64,000 nucleotides of DNA from Flavobacterium sp. YO12 (lineage in GTDB: Bacteria; Bacteroidota; Bacteroidia; Flavobacteriales; Flavobacteriaceae): assembly GCF_004119495.1 (NCBI RefSeq), contig NZ_NRQU01000001.1, forward strand, positions 94,199 through 158,198, in the 5' to 3' direction. Each line of letters opens with the position of its first letter. Position 1 is the first letter of the stretch. The position numbers and the translations under genes are program-made. Of this stretch, positions 50,706 to 60,094 are shown piece by piece. The notes beneath the pieces are model-generated. The model ran no database searches. It was given only the letters and a program-made list of their open reading frames with translations, and was not told where the DNA came from.

Positions 50706-52169
50706 TTAGTTGATTGTAAGGACATTTGTTGAAAGATCTAATGTAATAGTATGGTTGCCTGCCTGCGCTGCGCTTACCACCCATTTATTATCGTCACCAT
50801 CACATTTATCACGTATAGTAAAATTTGTATTAGTAATCGCCTGGTTTGCTGATACCGCTGTAATTTCAGTACCCTCACACCAATTGGTATTGTATTTTGT
50901 AAATTTAAATTCCCCTGCAGTCAAAGGTCCGCTGTACGTATAGACACTGCCGTTTTTAGTCATCGGAAGCAGTGATCCCATATTCCATCCATTTGGTGTG
51001 GCACTGCCGATCAGATAAACTTCAACAGGGGTAATCTTGATAACGTTTGTGCTTATATCAAGTGTAATTTTGTATCTTCCTGCAGTTTGCGTAGTAACCT
51101 GCCATGAATTATCAACATCACAGCCTGAATTTTGTGCTACTCCAGTTTCTGTTAATACTTGATTATTTACCAGAGGTCTGAACCATTCTCCGCACCAATT
51201 GCCTTTTGCACCAGCAAGTATCTTAAAATTTCCTGGAATTAAAGTAGCTTCATATGTGAAAATAAAAGGATTATCTGTTACGGTAAAAGCTTCAGGAGTA
51301 TCGATATTCCATCCACTTGGACTTGCATCGCCAACAATCCATAATTGTGTAAAAGCAGGACTACTTTGTTCTTCAATTACAATCGTTAATTTTAAGATGT
51401 TAACTGTAATTTTGTACAATCCCGCTTTGGTAATTTCCCATTGAAGATCAGAACCGCTTCCACCCGAATTATAAACTAACTTGCCAGCATCTGCACCGTC
51501 TTTTGTGTAAAAATCCTGACAAAAGCAAGAATCGGTATTTACTGCAAACTTAAATTTTCCTTTGCTTAATTGTCCAGAATATACAAAAACCACAGGATTA
51601 GCTGTCTGCGCGGTCAAAGCCGAAGCTTTTGTAATATCCCATCCATTTGGCGAGGCATCACCAACCATAAATAATTCAGTTGATAATGGTTTGTAAGGTG
51701 TTAAATTAAAATCGACTACTGAAGTTTGCGGCGCTACACCCTTATCGCCAAAAGTTGCTGTAATCCTAGCCTGCAAAGCAATCGCTTTGCCTGCCTCTCC
51801 GTTGAAAGTAGTAAGCAGTATCGAATTTAATGTTGCCACATTGATATCAAAGTCGTATCTGTTTTTTCCAAAATCATATTCGACCGCATTAGCGAAATTA
51901 TTCTCTTTCTTATCAATTTCCAGTTTATATGAAATCGAAGCGCCTGTTCCCTTGTTATCGCCTGTACTCCACTTAAAACTGAATTTTTGCTGAAACATGC
52001 TTTGGTCCAAAACCATGTCGGTACTGCTCAACGTTAGCTTTAACACATCAGCACTAAAATTTTTAGCCTGAAGATCATCATTGCTGCAGCTTGACAAAGC
52101 TGCAGATAAAAACAACAAGAAAACAATCGCGCATCTTGTCCAAACTATATAATTTTTATTTTTTTTCAT
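50706..52169 (-). CDS. SusE/SusF-like surface glycan-binding lipoprotein
   Basis: This 487-residue lipoprotein has the lipobox AALSSC (Cys near residue 27). A SusE-type N-terminal Ig-like domain spans about 35-160. Three SusE/SusF-like starch-binding modules follow, starting with ELFMVGDASPNGWDI (about 168), QLWIVGDASPSGWNI (about 273) and EVYLIGSATPNGWNM (about 383). It is an outer-membrane surface protein that holds alpha-glucan for the GH66 enzyme and SusD. The start overlaps no other gene. It ends two bases before the GH66 start. Confidence 0.9.
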   Translation of the reverse strand: MKKNKNYIVWTRCAIVFLLFLSAALSSCSNDDLQAKNFSADVLKLTLSSTDMVLDQSMFQQKFSFKWSTGDNKGTGASISYKLEIDKKENNFANAVEYDFGKNRYDFDINVATLNSILLTTFNGEAGKAIALQARITATFGDKGVAPQTSVVDFNLTPYKPLSTELFMVGDASPNGWDITKASALTAQTANPVVFVYSGQLSKGKFKFAVNTDSCFCQDFYTKDGADAGKLVYNSGGSGSDLQWEITKAGLYKITVNILKLTIVIEEQSSPAFTQLWIVGDASPSGWNIDTPEAFTVTDNPFIFTYEATLIPGNFKILAGAKGNWCGEWFRPLVNNQVLTETGVAQNSGCDVDNSWQVTTQTAGRYKITLDISTNVIKITPVEVYLIGSATPNGWNMGSLLPMTKNGSVYTYSGPLTAGEFKFTKYNTNWCEGTEITAVSANQAITNTNFTIRDKCDGDDNKWVVSAAQAGNHTITLDLSTNVLTIN

Positions 52170-52181
52170 AGCACTTCAATT

Positions 52182-53666
52182 TTAGTAGCCTGGATTTTGG
52201 CTTAAATTAGGATTTCTGTCACGCTCAATTTGCGGTATTGGAAGAAGCAAATGATGCTGATCCGCATTTGTTTTACCAATAGAATGAAGAAAATCCAATC
52301 CGTACTGTCCATTTTCCACTCTTATAAGGTCAAACCATCTTTGCCCTTCAAATGCTAATTCTATTCTCCTCTCATGCAGAACCGCATCTCTAAATGCAGC
52401 TTTACCAAGTCCAGTATTAATGTTAGCCAAACCTGCACGTCTGCGCACCAGATTAAGCGGTGTTTCTGCCTGTGAAGTATTCCCTAATTCATTAAGAGCC
52501 TCTGCTTTCATTAATAAAACATCAGAATAGCGAAGCACAGGGAAATTCAGCGGGCTGTTATCATAAGAAGGTGAAATGCTTAGCGGTACTAAAAACTTTC
52601 TTAAATTATATCCTGTCAAGGAATAGGAAGCACTGTAAGGGATTCCCGCAAAATCAGGGCATCCCTGATACAATACCGTTTTATCCTTACGAAGATCGCC
52701 ATTCTCATAACTGTTAAAAAACTCCTGAGTTGGCTGGCTCCATCCGTAAGCTCCTGCTACCATATTAGAACTTCTTGGCCCTGTAAAAGTACTTGCCCAT
52801 GAAGCCTGATTTTCATTACTCCAAAAATCATATCCTGCATTGGCAGCATATTGAACTTCAAAAAGAGATTCCTTAGAATTTTCAGTTTCAGTCCTGAAAT
52901 TGTCGCTGTAATCTGCATTCAATCCATATCCCATTGTTTCCAGTTTTGTCGTTAGATCGACAACCTGCTGCCAATTGCTTAATGTAAGATTTACTTTAGC
53001 CAATAAACCAATTGCAGATCCTTTACTTGCACGCCCTTTATCTCCCTCTGACATTTCCTGCTTGGTAGGAAGCATGGCAACAGCTTTTTCCAAATCACTT
53101 AATATCAAAGCATATACTTTATCTTTTGATGTACGTGATGGATAAAGATCGCTGTTTGAATTTTGAGGCTCAGTAATTAATGGAACATCGCCAAAAAAAC
53201 GAACTAAAATAAAATAATACTGTGCTCTTAAAAAGTACGCCTCGCCTAAACATCTATTTTTAACTGATTCGTCAATATTTAGCTTTGGTCCGACTGATAA
53301 AACAATATTTGATCTCAATATTCCTGGCCATGGTCCACGCCATAAGTCCAAGACCCCTTCGTTACTTGGAGTTGTAACAAAATTAGATAAGTTCGTGGTT
53401 TCAATTCCATCTTCACCTCCGCCGGCACCAACAATGCTGTTGCCTGCAAATATATCACTGGTCCACATTCTGAAATTATATAGTTTTGGCCATTGCAATG
53501 GCTGATAAGCACCGTTAACCATTGTGATTAATTCCTCAGCATTGGTAGGATAATTTCCGGTATTGATAGTATCTGGCTGCGTTTTGTCTAAAAAATCATC
53601 ACTGCACTGCACCATTACAAATGATAGCATTACCATTAAGCCTATTTTTATGTGTTTCATTTTCAT
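52182..53666 (-). CDS. susD: SusD/RagB-family glycan-binding lipoprotein
   Basis: The start at 53666 gives a lipoprotein signal (IGLMVMLSFVMVQC) and about 494 residues. SusD signatures are present: DDFLDKTQPDTINTGNYPTN after the lipobox, CLGEAYFLRAQYYFILVRFF in a TPR helix, PVLRYSDVLLMKAEALNELG, and the C-terminal ELAFEGQRWFDLIR...LLLPIPQIERDRNPNLSQNP. It caps the SusC channel and binds incoming dextran oligosaccharides. It begins four bases after the susC stop, a tight translational couple. An ATG six bases downstream is also possible. Confidence 0.94.
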   Translation of the reverse strand: MKMKHIKIGLMVMLSFVMVQCSDDFLDKTQPDTINTGNYPTNAEELITMVNGAYQPLQWPKLYNFRMWTSDIFAGNSIVGAGGGEDGIETTNLSNFVTTPSNEGVLDLWRGPWPGILRSNIVLSVGPKLNIDESVKNRCLGEAYFLRAQYYFILVRFFGDVPLITEPQNSNSDLYPSRTSKDKVYALILSDLEKAVAMLPTKQEMSEGDKGRASKGSAIGLLAKVNLTLSNWQQVVDLTTKLETMGYGLNADYSDNFRTETENSKESLFEVQYAANAGYDFWSNENQASWASTFTGPRSSNMVAGAYGWSQPTQEFFNSYENGDLRKDKTVLYQGCPDFAGIPYSASYSLTGYNLRKFLVPLSISPSYDNSPLNFPVLRYSDVLLMKAEALNELGNTSQAETPLNLVRRRAGLANINTGLGKAAFRDAVLHERRIELAFEGQRWFDLIRVENGQYGLDFLHSIGKTNADQHHLLLPIPQIERDRNPNLSQNPGY

Positions 53667-53670
53667 AATT

Positions 53671-56600
53671 TTAAAATCCAAGATTAAGTCCAATAGAGTA
53701 ATTTGTTGTAACCGGGTATACGCTATTATCAATACCGTTTACCGAAACTTCAGGGTCAAATCCTTTGTAGTTTGTAAAAGTCAAAACATTCTGCGCTGAG
53801 AAGTATAATCGAATTGATGAAAATACATTGTTAAATACGCTCTCTGGAAAATTATAGCTCAAACTCACATTTTTTAATCGCAGATATGAACCATCTTCTA
53901 CAAACCTGTCAGAAACTCTGGCATTGCTGTTAGGGTCACCATACACTGCTCTTGGCCTACTATTACTCGTTCCAATGCCTGTCCATCTTCCTAAAGTTGC
54001 CGCTGTCTGATTATTTGCAACAGACATAGATTCTGTATACATACGATTGGCATTGTAGATGTCATTTCCGTATACTCCTTGAAAATAAACTGTTAAGTCA
54101 AAATTCTTGTAAGAAAATGTATTATTAAGCGAATAGGTGAATTTTGGATTAGGATTGCCTAAAAACGTTCTGTCTTTATCGTTAATGATTCCATCATTAT
54201 TAAGATCCTTGAATCTTACATCTCCAGGCGCAGTACTTGTTGCCGTATTAGAACCAGGCATCTGCACTGCATGATTATTTACATCAGTCTGTGTTTGAAA
54301 AATACCGTCAGTTACATACCCATAAAAAACGTTTACAGGGTATCCTGCCTGAATTAGGGAAATGGTACTGTTCAATCCTGTGCTTCCAGTTATAATTGGC
54401 GTATCACCGTTTATACTGTCAACTTTGTTTTTGTTGTAAGAAAAAACAGCATCTGAAGACCACTTGAATTCATGAACCAGATTTTTTGTTGATAATGACA
54501 ATTCAATACCTTTGTTTTGAATTTTCCCAGCGTTTATTGATGGTACATAAATATCTGAATATCCTGAAGTTACAGGTACAGACATCGGGACTAACATATC
54601 ATTGGTGTTTTTCACATAGGCATCAAAAGTTAAATTGATTCTGCTATCGAAGAATGACGCATCCAGACCAACATTAAACTGTTCCTGACCTTCCCATTTT
54701 ACATTTGTATTCGGAAGTACAGTAGGCACAACTGCGCTTACATAATTGTTATTAAAATTATACATAACCGTATTGTACGATGAAGAAAATGCATAATTTC
54801 CAATATCCTGATTTCCGGTAATACCATAACCAACTCTTAATTTCAAATCGTTGATAGCTGTTACTTTCTCCATAAATTTCTCTGATGAGATCCTCCAGGA
54901 TAAAGCACCTGATGGAAACCATCCCCATTTATTTCCTTCACCAAAACGAGAAGATCCATCCCTTCTAATTGTACCGGTTACATAATACTTGCCATCATAG
55001 TCATAATTCACCCTTGCCAAATATGACATAATTGCCCATTCAGAAGCATTACCTCCTACTGTCGGCTGTAATGTACCATTGTCTATCTGCTGTGTTTCAT
55101 CACTCGCAAATTTCTGAATAGAGCCGTTTAAGAAATCATACTTATTAGACTGCGAACTGCTTCCCACAACTGCATTTACATTATGTGCGCCAAAATGAGC
55201 ATCATACGTCAGCGTGTTATCCCATAAAACTGTAATACTTCTATTTGTTCCTTGTGATAGATATGAATTGGTCTGAACATTAGAGCCCCATGAATATTTT
55301 GGCGACCAGGTTCTGTCAAACCAGAAGTTGGCTTCAACCCCACCTAAAGACTTAAACACTAAGTTTTTCAGCAAATTGATTTCTGCGAAAAGGTTCCCTT
55401 GAAGATTATATCCTTTTGTTGATCTTTCGACAGTTGTGGCTTTTCCTATTGGATTTGTAATATCTCCATAATAAAGAGGGTTTCCTGTAGGTCCGGTAAA
55501 ATTTCCATTTTCATCATATATTGGCTGGGTAGGATTTGCTAATAACGTGTTACGGATATCATATGCACCGCTTTCTTTTATATCGTGTGCAATTTTAACA
55601 CTGTTTCCAAATTTTACTTTGCTGGTCACTTTAGTATCAGAATTAAACTGCACAATGAATCTTTCATAATCAGTATTTAAAACGATACCTTTTTGGTTAA
55701 AATAATTAGCAGAAACATAGATATTGGATTTTTTTGTTTTATTCCCATAAGATAAAGTATAGCTGGACATCATCTCTGGATTGAATAATGTTCCAACCCA
55801 GTCGGTTCCTGTTCCCAAAGAAGCGGGATTTGTCCATAATGGATTAGGATTAAGTCCTCCATTAGTCATCATATCATTATTTAACGATGCGTATTGTGAA
55901 GCATTCAGCATCTTTACCACATTTGAAGCATTTTGCACTCCCGTAAAAGTATCGAAAGTCAAAGTTGAACCTTCTTTTGTCCCGCCTCTTTTAGTAGTTA
56001 CAATCACAACTCCATTTGCTCCCCTGGAACCATAAATTGCTGTAGAAGAAGCATCTTTAAGCACGCTGATCGATTCTACATCATTCATATTAACTTGGTT
56101 AAGTCCTCCATTCAAAGGCATTCCGTCAACTACGATTAGAGGGTTATTATTAGCAATGGTTCCTGTTCCCCTCACTCTAAAAGTGACGTTAGATCCCGGT
56201 TCTCCGCTCGAAATGACCTGCACACCGGCAGCCCTTCCCTGCATGGCCTCGCCAATATTGGCAACAGGCTGATTTTTCGTTTTGGCTACATCGATTGAAG
56301 CAACAGCCCCAGTTAAATCTCTAGCTTTGGCTTTTCCGTATCCGATTACTACAATATCTGTCAGCGATACTGCTTCCGGTACCAACTGAATCTCCAAATT
56401 TGTACCTGCTGCAGAAATTTCTTTGTTGGAGTATCCAATATATGATATTACTAAAACAGCATCGGAAGTATTTACCTTAATAGAAAATTTTCCGTCGAAA
56501 TCTGTAGTAGTACTTGATGCGGTTCCTTTTATTGTTACCGTCGCACCAGGTAAAGGCTCATGCTTTTCATTATATACGGTTCCTGTAATTGTCTTTTGCG

Positions 56601-56742
56601 CACTTTTAATTGCAGGACCTTCCTGCTGTTTTGCAACGGCAAAAGCGCTATTGCTGCCACAAAGTGCTGCCAGCATAAAAAGTACAAGGATAAAATCTTT
56701 GATGGATGTCCTACGAACATCAATTTCATGACATGATCTCAT
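53671..56742 (-). CDS. susC: SusC/RagA-family TonB-dependent outer-membrane transporter
   Basis: This 1023-residue protein has a signal peptide ending CGSNSAFA. A carboxypeptidase-like CNA domain follows (TITGTVYNEKHEPLPGATVT, DFDGKFSIKV). The TonB-box/plug region reads DIVVIGYGKAKARDLTGAVA and then VISSGEPGSNVTFRVRGTGT, SISVLKDASSTAIYGSRGAN and GVVIVTTKRGG. A 22-strand barrel follows, ending in NYSIGLNLGF. All the SusC landmarks are intact. With SusD it imports alpha-glucan oligosaccharides. It is the first gene of the susC-D-E/GH66 operon, with about 450 bp of upstream DNA. Confidence 0.96.
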   Translation of the reverse strand: MRSCHEIDVRRTSIKDFILVLFMLAALCGSNSAFAVAKQQEGPAIKSAQKTITGTVYNEKHEPLPGATVTIKGTASSTTTDFDGKFSIKVNTSDAVLVISYIGYSNKEISAAGTNLEIQLVPEAVSLTDIVVIGYGKAKARDLTGAVASIDVAKTKNQPVANIGEAMQGRAAGVQVISSGEPGSNVTFRVRGTGTIANNNPLIVVDGMPLNGGLNQVNMNDVESISVLKDASSTAIYGSRGANGVVIVTTKRGGTKEGSTLTFDTFTGVQNASNVVKMLNASQYASLNNDMMTNGGLNPNPLWTNPASLGTGTDWVGTLFNPEMMSSYTLSYGNKTKKSNIYVSANYFNQKGIVLNTDYERFIVQFNSDTKVTSKVKFGNSVKIAHDIKESGAYDIRNTLLANPTQPIYDENGNFTGPTGNPLYYGDITNPIGKATTVERSTKGYNLQGNLFAEINLLKNLVFKSLGGVEANFWFDRTWSPKYSWGSNVQTNSYLSQGTNRSITVLWDNTLTYDAHFGAHNVNAVVGSSSQSNKYDFLNGSIQKFASDETQQIDNGTLQPTVGGNASEWAIMSYLARVNYDYDGKYYVTGTIRRDGSSRFGEGNKWGWFPSGALSWRISSEKFMEKVTAINDLKLRVGYGITGNQDIGNYAFSSSYNTVMYNFNNNYVSAVVPTVLPNTNVKWEGQEQFNVGLDASFFDSRINLTFDAYVKNTNDMLVPMSVPVTSGYSDIYVPSINAGKIQNKGIELSLSTKNLVHEFKWSSDAVFSYNKNKVDSINGDTPIITGSTGLNSTISLIQAGYPVNVFYGYVTDGIFQTQTDVNNHAVQMPGSNTATSTAPGDVRFKDLNNDGIINDKDRTFLGNPNPKFTYSLNNTFSYKNFDLTVYFQGVYGNDIYNANRMYTESMSVANNQTAATLGRWTGIGTSNSRPRAVYGDPNSNARVSDRFVEDGSYLRLKNVSLSYNFPESVFNNVFSSIRLYFSAQNVLTFTNYKGFDPEVSVNGIDNSVYPVTTNYSIGLNLGF

Positions 56743-57205
56743 TTATTTTTTTGTTTGGTTAGTAAATCGTTAGTGTTAGTTTTTTGAAGTAAGATTGGTT
56801 TTTCTATAATCCCGATTTGTTACATATTTTTAATTAATAATTCACGTGTTTTAAAAGGCCTTTAAAAAACTACGAAATCCAATAATACATTCGGATCAAA
56901 GCAAAGGAACAAAAAAACACATGCGAAAAATGCATGTATGCAAAACGTATAGAAAAAACAAGCAATAAAGTGGATTAAAAAAACCATATATACCTAATAA
57001 ATAGACTTTTAAACAAAAACAAACAGTAATAATTATATAGATTTTAATATTTAAAACAATAAGAATTCAAGCATAAAAAAACATATTTTGCAATATTTTA
57101 CTATAAAAAATATATTATTCTCATTGAGACAAACAAAATAAATGGGGCGCAGAAAAAAAAATCCCGCTGTTGAACAGCGGGATTTTTTGTTAAATATTTG
57201 ATTAA
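56743..57205. other. Intergenic region: susC promoter area and regulator terminator
   Basis: About 460 bp, strongly AT-rich. It contains the terminator at 57153-57188 and, to its left, the upstream region of susC. I see no clear TAnnTTTG promoter with a good -33 partner. No small ORF stands out. Confidence 0.5.
57153..57188 (-). terminator. Rho-independent terminator of the DUF6377 regulator gene
   Basis: The stem AAAAAATCCCGCTGT / ACAGCGGGATTTTTT has a 3-nt TGA loop and long A/T flanks. It works in either direction and lies 18 bp beyond the regulator's stop. Confidence 0.92.
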
Positions 57206-58924
57206 TTAGGTAATTTTTACAGAAGTAATTTTCATCAATTTTTTATCAAAGCCTTCATTTTCGATTATGGACTTATTACGAACTTTAGTTTTATAGGCAT
57301 AAATTGAATTGACTGAATAACCTAAAATTTGCGCAATTTTCTCATTGTGTTTGATCCCTAAACGGATCAAGGCAAAAATTCTCAGCTCTTTATTAAGAAT
57401 CTGCCCTTCTTTTAGCTTTATCTGCTCCCCGGGTTTCATGAGCGAATTGAATTCAGTAATAAAATCTGGAAACAGATTGATAAAAGCTGTATCAAAATTA
57501 TTGAGCAGTTTATCCTTTTCCTTCTTCAAATCATATCTTGATATTCTGTATTTTGCTTTAGCATAATCTCCTGAATCAATATCCCTTTCTATGTAAGATG
57601 TAAATTCATTAAACTTTTCAAAAATATCATCATATTCCGTAAAGAAAAAACCAATATATTCTTCATTAATCTTATTAGCTTCTGAAAGACGATTGTTAAT
57701 CAATTCAATTTGGCTGTTACGCGCCTTTATTTCTTGGTTTACAACAACAAGCTGTTTATTTACATTCTGCAGATCTGTATGCGCAACTGCAATTATCTTT
57801 TTTGCTTTTTGAATTTTCCTGAATTGCATAAAAGTAAGGATTAAAAAGCAGATTACAATTACTGAAAAAACAATTGCACCTATATATTGATAGTAGAGCC
57901 TCTTTTTTTCTCTTTCAATATTCTGGACTATTTCTTCTTCAATGTGTGGCAGGATCGCTCCTACTTGTAGTTTTCTCTGCTGTGCCCCGTAAAAAACAGC
58001 ATCATCATATGCTTTTTTCACTAGCGAAGATGCACTCTGCAGATTCTTTTTTCTAAACAAGAGCTCTGATAGCTTTATTATAGCCAGTGATTCTTTTGTT
58101 GATATACGAATATCTGAAATAACGGCTTTGCTGTAATAATCAATTGCACGATCTACCCTGCCCGACTCATTGCAGATCTCCCCCAGCATATAATTTAATA
58201 AGGCTTCATCCCTATCGCTAACGTCAGAATTAAGAAGGGAGAGAAAGCCTTTTTCAGCAGAAGCTAAATCACCATCCTTATATTCATTAAAAAATTTTAA
58301 AAATGAATTGAAAAAAGTGCCTTCATCTGTTAAATTTAAAGCCTTAATCCTGCACTTCTTAGCAAGCTGGTTATACTTTTTACTAAAGATTGGAATACTG
58401 CTGTATTCTGCCATATCGCTATAGCATCTACCTAACAGACCATAATATAAAGATCCGTTTTCATTGTTTATCTCTTCGGGTTTAATCAAAAGCAGATAAT
58501 CCAACCCTTCTTTATACATACCCGCAGAAACACTGATATTGGCCAAATTAATATTAGCCTTCATCAAATAAGATTTATCGTTAATTTTTTCTGATAGCCC
58601 TTTAATTTTTAAAGCATAATCAAAAGCAGAATCTCTTTTAAAAAGTACATACTGGTCAAAAAGCTGCTGGTTCAAATCTAATAACTTGTGGCGATCATCT
58701 TTAATCAGTTCAAGCTTATCTTTTAAGTCCTGAATGGTCTTTCTCTTGCTTTTATCATAGATGCTCGAGGAGTCTATTACCTGATCTAGCCTTTTTAACA
58801 ACTGCTCGCTTTGTCCATAAAAACTGCTTGGATATAATAATAGAATCGAGACTAAAACCAAACTCAAGCAAAACCTCAGTTTAAAGCGTAGAAAAGATTT
58901 TTCTGTAAAAAATTGCTGAATCAT
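57206..58924 (-). CDS. DUF6377-type PUL regulator with TPR sensor and C-terminal HTH
   Basis: This 572-residue protein has an N-terminal signal or anchor segment ([20 protein letters not shown]). A long TPR-like periplasmic part (about 50-330) is followed by a membrane helix ([19 protein letters not shown], about 345-363). A cytoplasmic coiled coil and DUF6377 region ends in a LuxR-like helix-turn-helix ([20 protein letters not shown], about 535). This is the architecture of Bacteroidota sensors encoded beside susC, including the dextran locus of B. theta. It should detect the glucan breakdown product and activate the PUL. It is on the same strand as susC but has its own terminator. Confidence 0.85.
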   Translation of the reverse strand: MIQQFFTEKSFLRFKLRFCLSLVLVSILLLYPSSFYGQSEQLLKRLDQVIDSSSIYDKSKRKTIQDLKDKLELIKDDRHKLLDLNQQLFDQYVLFKRDSAFDYALKIKGLSEKINDKSYLMKANINLANISVSAGMYKEGLDYLLLIKPEEINNENGSLYYGLLGRCYSDMAEYSSIPIFSKKYNQLAKKCRIKALNLTDEGTFFNSFLKFFNEYKDGDLASAEKGFLSLLNSDVSDRDEALLNYMLGEICNESGRVDRAIDYYSKAVISDIRISTKESLAIIKLSELLFRKKNLQSASSLVKKAYDDAVFYGAQQRKLQVGAILPHIEEEIVQNIEREKKRLYYQYIGAIVFSVIVICFLILTFMQFRKIQKAKKIIAVAHTDLQNVNKQLVVVNQEIKARNSQIELINNRLSEANKINEEYIGFFFTEYDDIFEKFNEFTSYIERDIDSGDYAKAKYRISRYDLKKEKDKLLNNFDTAFINLFPDFITEFNSLMKPGEQIKLKEGQILNKELRIFALIRLGIKHNEKIAQILGYSVNSIYAYKTKVRNKSIIENEGFDKKLMKITSVKIT

Positions 58925-59012
58925 ACTTTACATTAGTGATTTTAAATTATAAACATTTTTTATTCAGGCAACAAAAAGTTTACTGGCACATCTAACATTC
59001 ATACATATATTA

Positions 59013-59696
59013 CTAATCTAATTCTTTAATCATAATATTACGAAACCATACATTGTTTCCATGATCCTGCAAAGCAATTTTTCCTTTATTGAATGTGCCA
59101 AAATCCGGCCAATCTGCAAATTTGCTTCCCGATACGTTTTTTTTGAAATTATCATCCCAAAGAACAGTCTCTACCACTGTAACTCCATTAAGAATAAGTG
59201 TTAATTTTCCTTTCCTGCTGAGAATTTCGGCAGTATTCCATTCTCCAGCCTGTTTGACAGGCTCTGATCTGCTTTGAACCAAATCATACAAATCTCCTGC
59301 TCGATGCTTAAGAATTTTTGCGTCCGGATGGCCCTCATTATCTAAAATCTGCATTTCGAGTCCGGTACTATAAGTATTTTGGTATTCTACAGGATTCTCA
59401 TTTACATAAAAAATTATGCCGCTGTTCCCGTTCTGGGCTATTTTCCAATCCAATTTTAGATGAAAATCCCTGAATTCAGCATCCGTTACTAAGTCCCCGC
59501 CCTGACCATTGTTTGCTTCTTTTGAATCAAAATGCAATATGCCATCTGCCGCCTTCCATGCTTTTCCAGCCGATTTTTTTCCATAGGAATGCCAGCCCTT
59601 TGTCGATTTGCCGTCAAAAAGGGGCTTGAAACTTTTCTGTGCCTGTATCGTTTGCAGTCCAAACAAAATAACTAATGAAACTATAATTTTTTTCAT
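59013..59696 (-). CDS. DUF1080 (3-keto-disaccharide hydrolase-like) secreted protein
   Basis: This 227-residue protein has a signal peptide ending LQTIQAQ. A single DUF1080 concanavalin-like fold follows, with signatures FKPLFDGKSTKGWHSYG, FHLKLDWKIAQNGNSGIIFY and EMQILDNEGHPD. Recent work on this family shows 3-keto-glycoside hydrolysis, and it is common in Bacteroidota PULs. Here it lies between the regulator and the GH27-like gene. It may process a modified disaccharide. There is no visible co-operating oxidoreductase in the window, so the function remains inferred. Confidence 0.82.
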   Translation of the reverse strand: MKKIIVSLVILFGLQTIQAQKSFKPLFDGKSTKGWHSYGKKSAGKAWKAADGILHFDSKEANNGQGGDLVTDAEFRDFHLKLDWKIAQNGNSGIIFYVNENPVEYQNTYSTGLEMQILDNEGHPDAKILKHRAGDLYDLVQSRSEPVKQAGEWNTAEILSRKGKLTLILNGVTVVETVLWDDNFKKNVSGSKFADWPDFGTFNKGKIALQDHGNNVWFRNIMIKELD

Positions 59697-60094
59697 TTCA
59701 ATATTTTTATTAATCAGTTAAAACTATTCTTATATTGTAACAGGCGGGAGAGAAACCAAATCTTTCAAAAAAGTAAACTTAAAATTTTATTCTGCGCAAA
59801 CAAGATATAGCCAATTATAAAATTTTCAGCCATTATTTATGTTTTTCCAATTACTGAAACAAAAGCCTGCTAATTCGAGATCAATGTGCTTTACAACCAT
59901 ATTCGTCTTTGCGTTTCTTTCACATGCAACTCCATCTAATTGTACTATTAAATAGATTGCTCGGCATTACTCTTTTAACTATAATCTATTTTGTTTATTT
60001 GCAACTTGTTATTTATAAAATACAGAAAAAAAGTAAAATAAAGCGAAAACCGCCCCAAGACAGCAGGCGGTTTAAGGCTGTTATTAAAATCATA
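59697..60094. other. Intergenic gap between DUF1080 and GH27-like genes
   Basis: About 400 bp. The terminator of the GH27-like gene lies at 60047-60073. The rest holds the upstream region of the DUF1080 gene and no credible gene. A plus-strand ORF from 59909 overlaps the next gene antisense and looks like a shadow. Confidence 0.5.
60047..60073 (-). terminator. Rho-independent terminator of the GH27-like gene
   Basis: The stem AAACCGCC / GGCGGTTT has a loop of about 11 nt and is followed on the minus strand by a T-rich tract. It lies 22 bp past the stop of the gene. Confidence 0.75.
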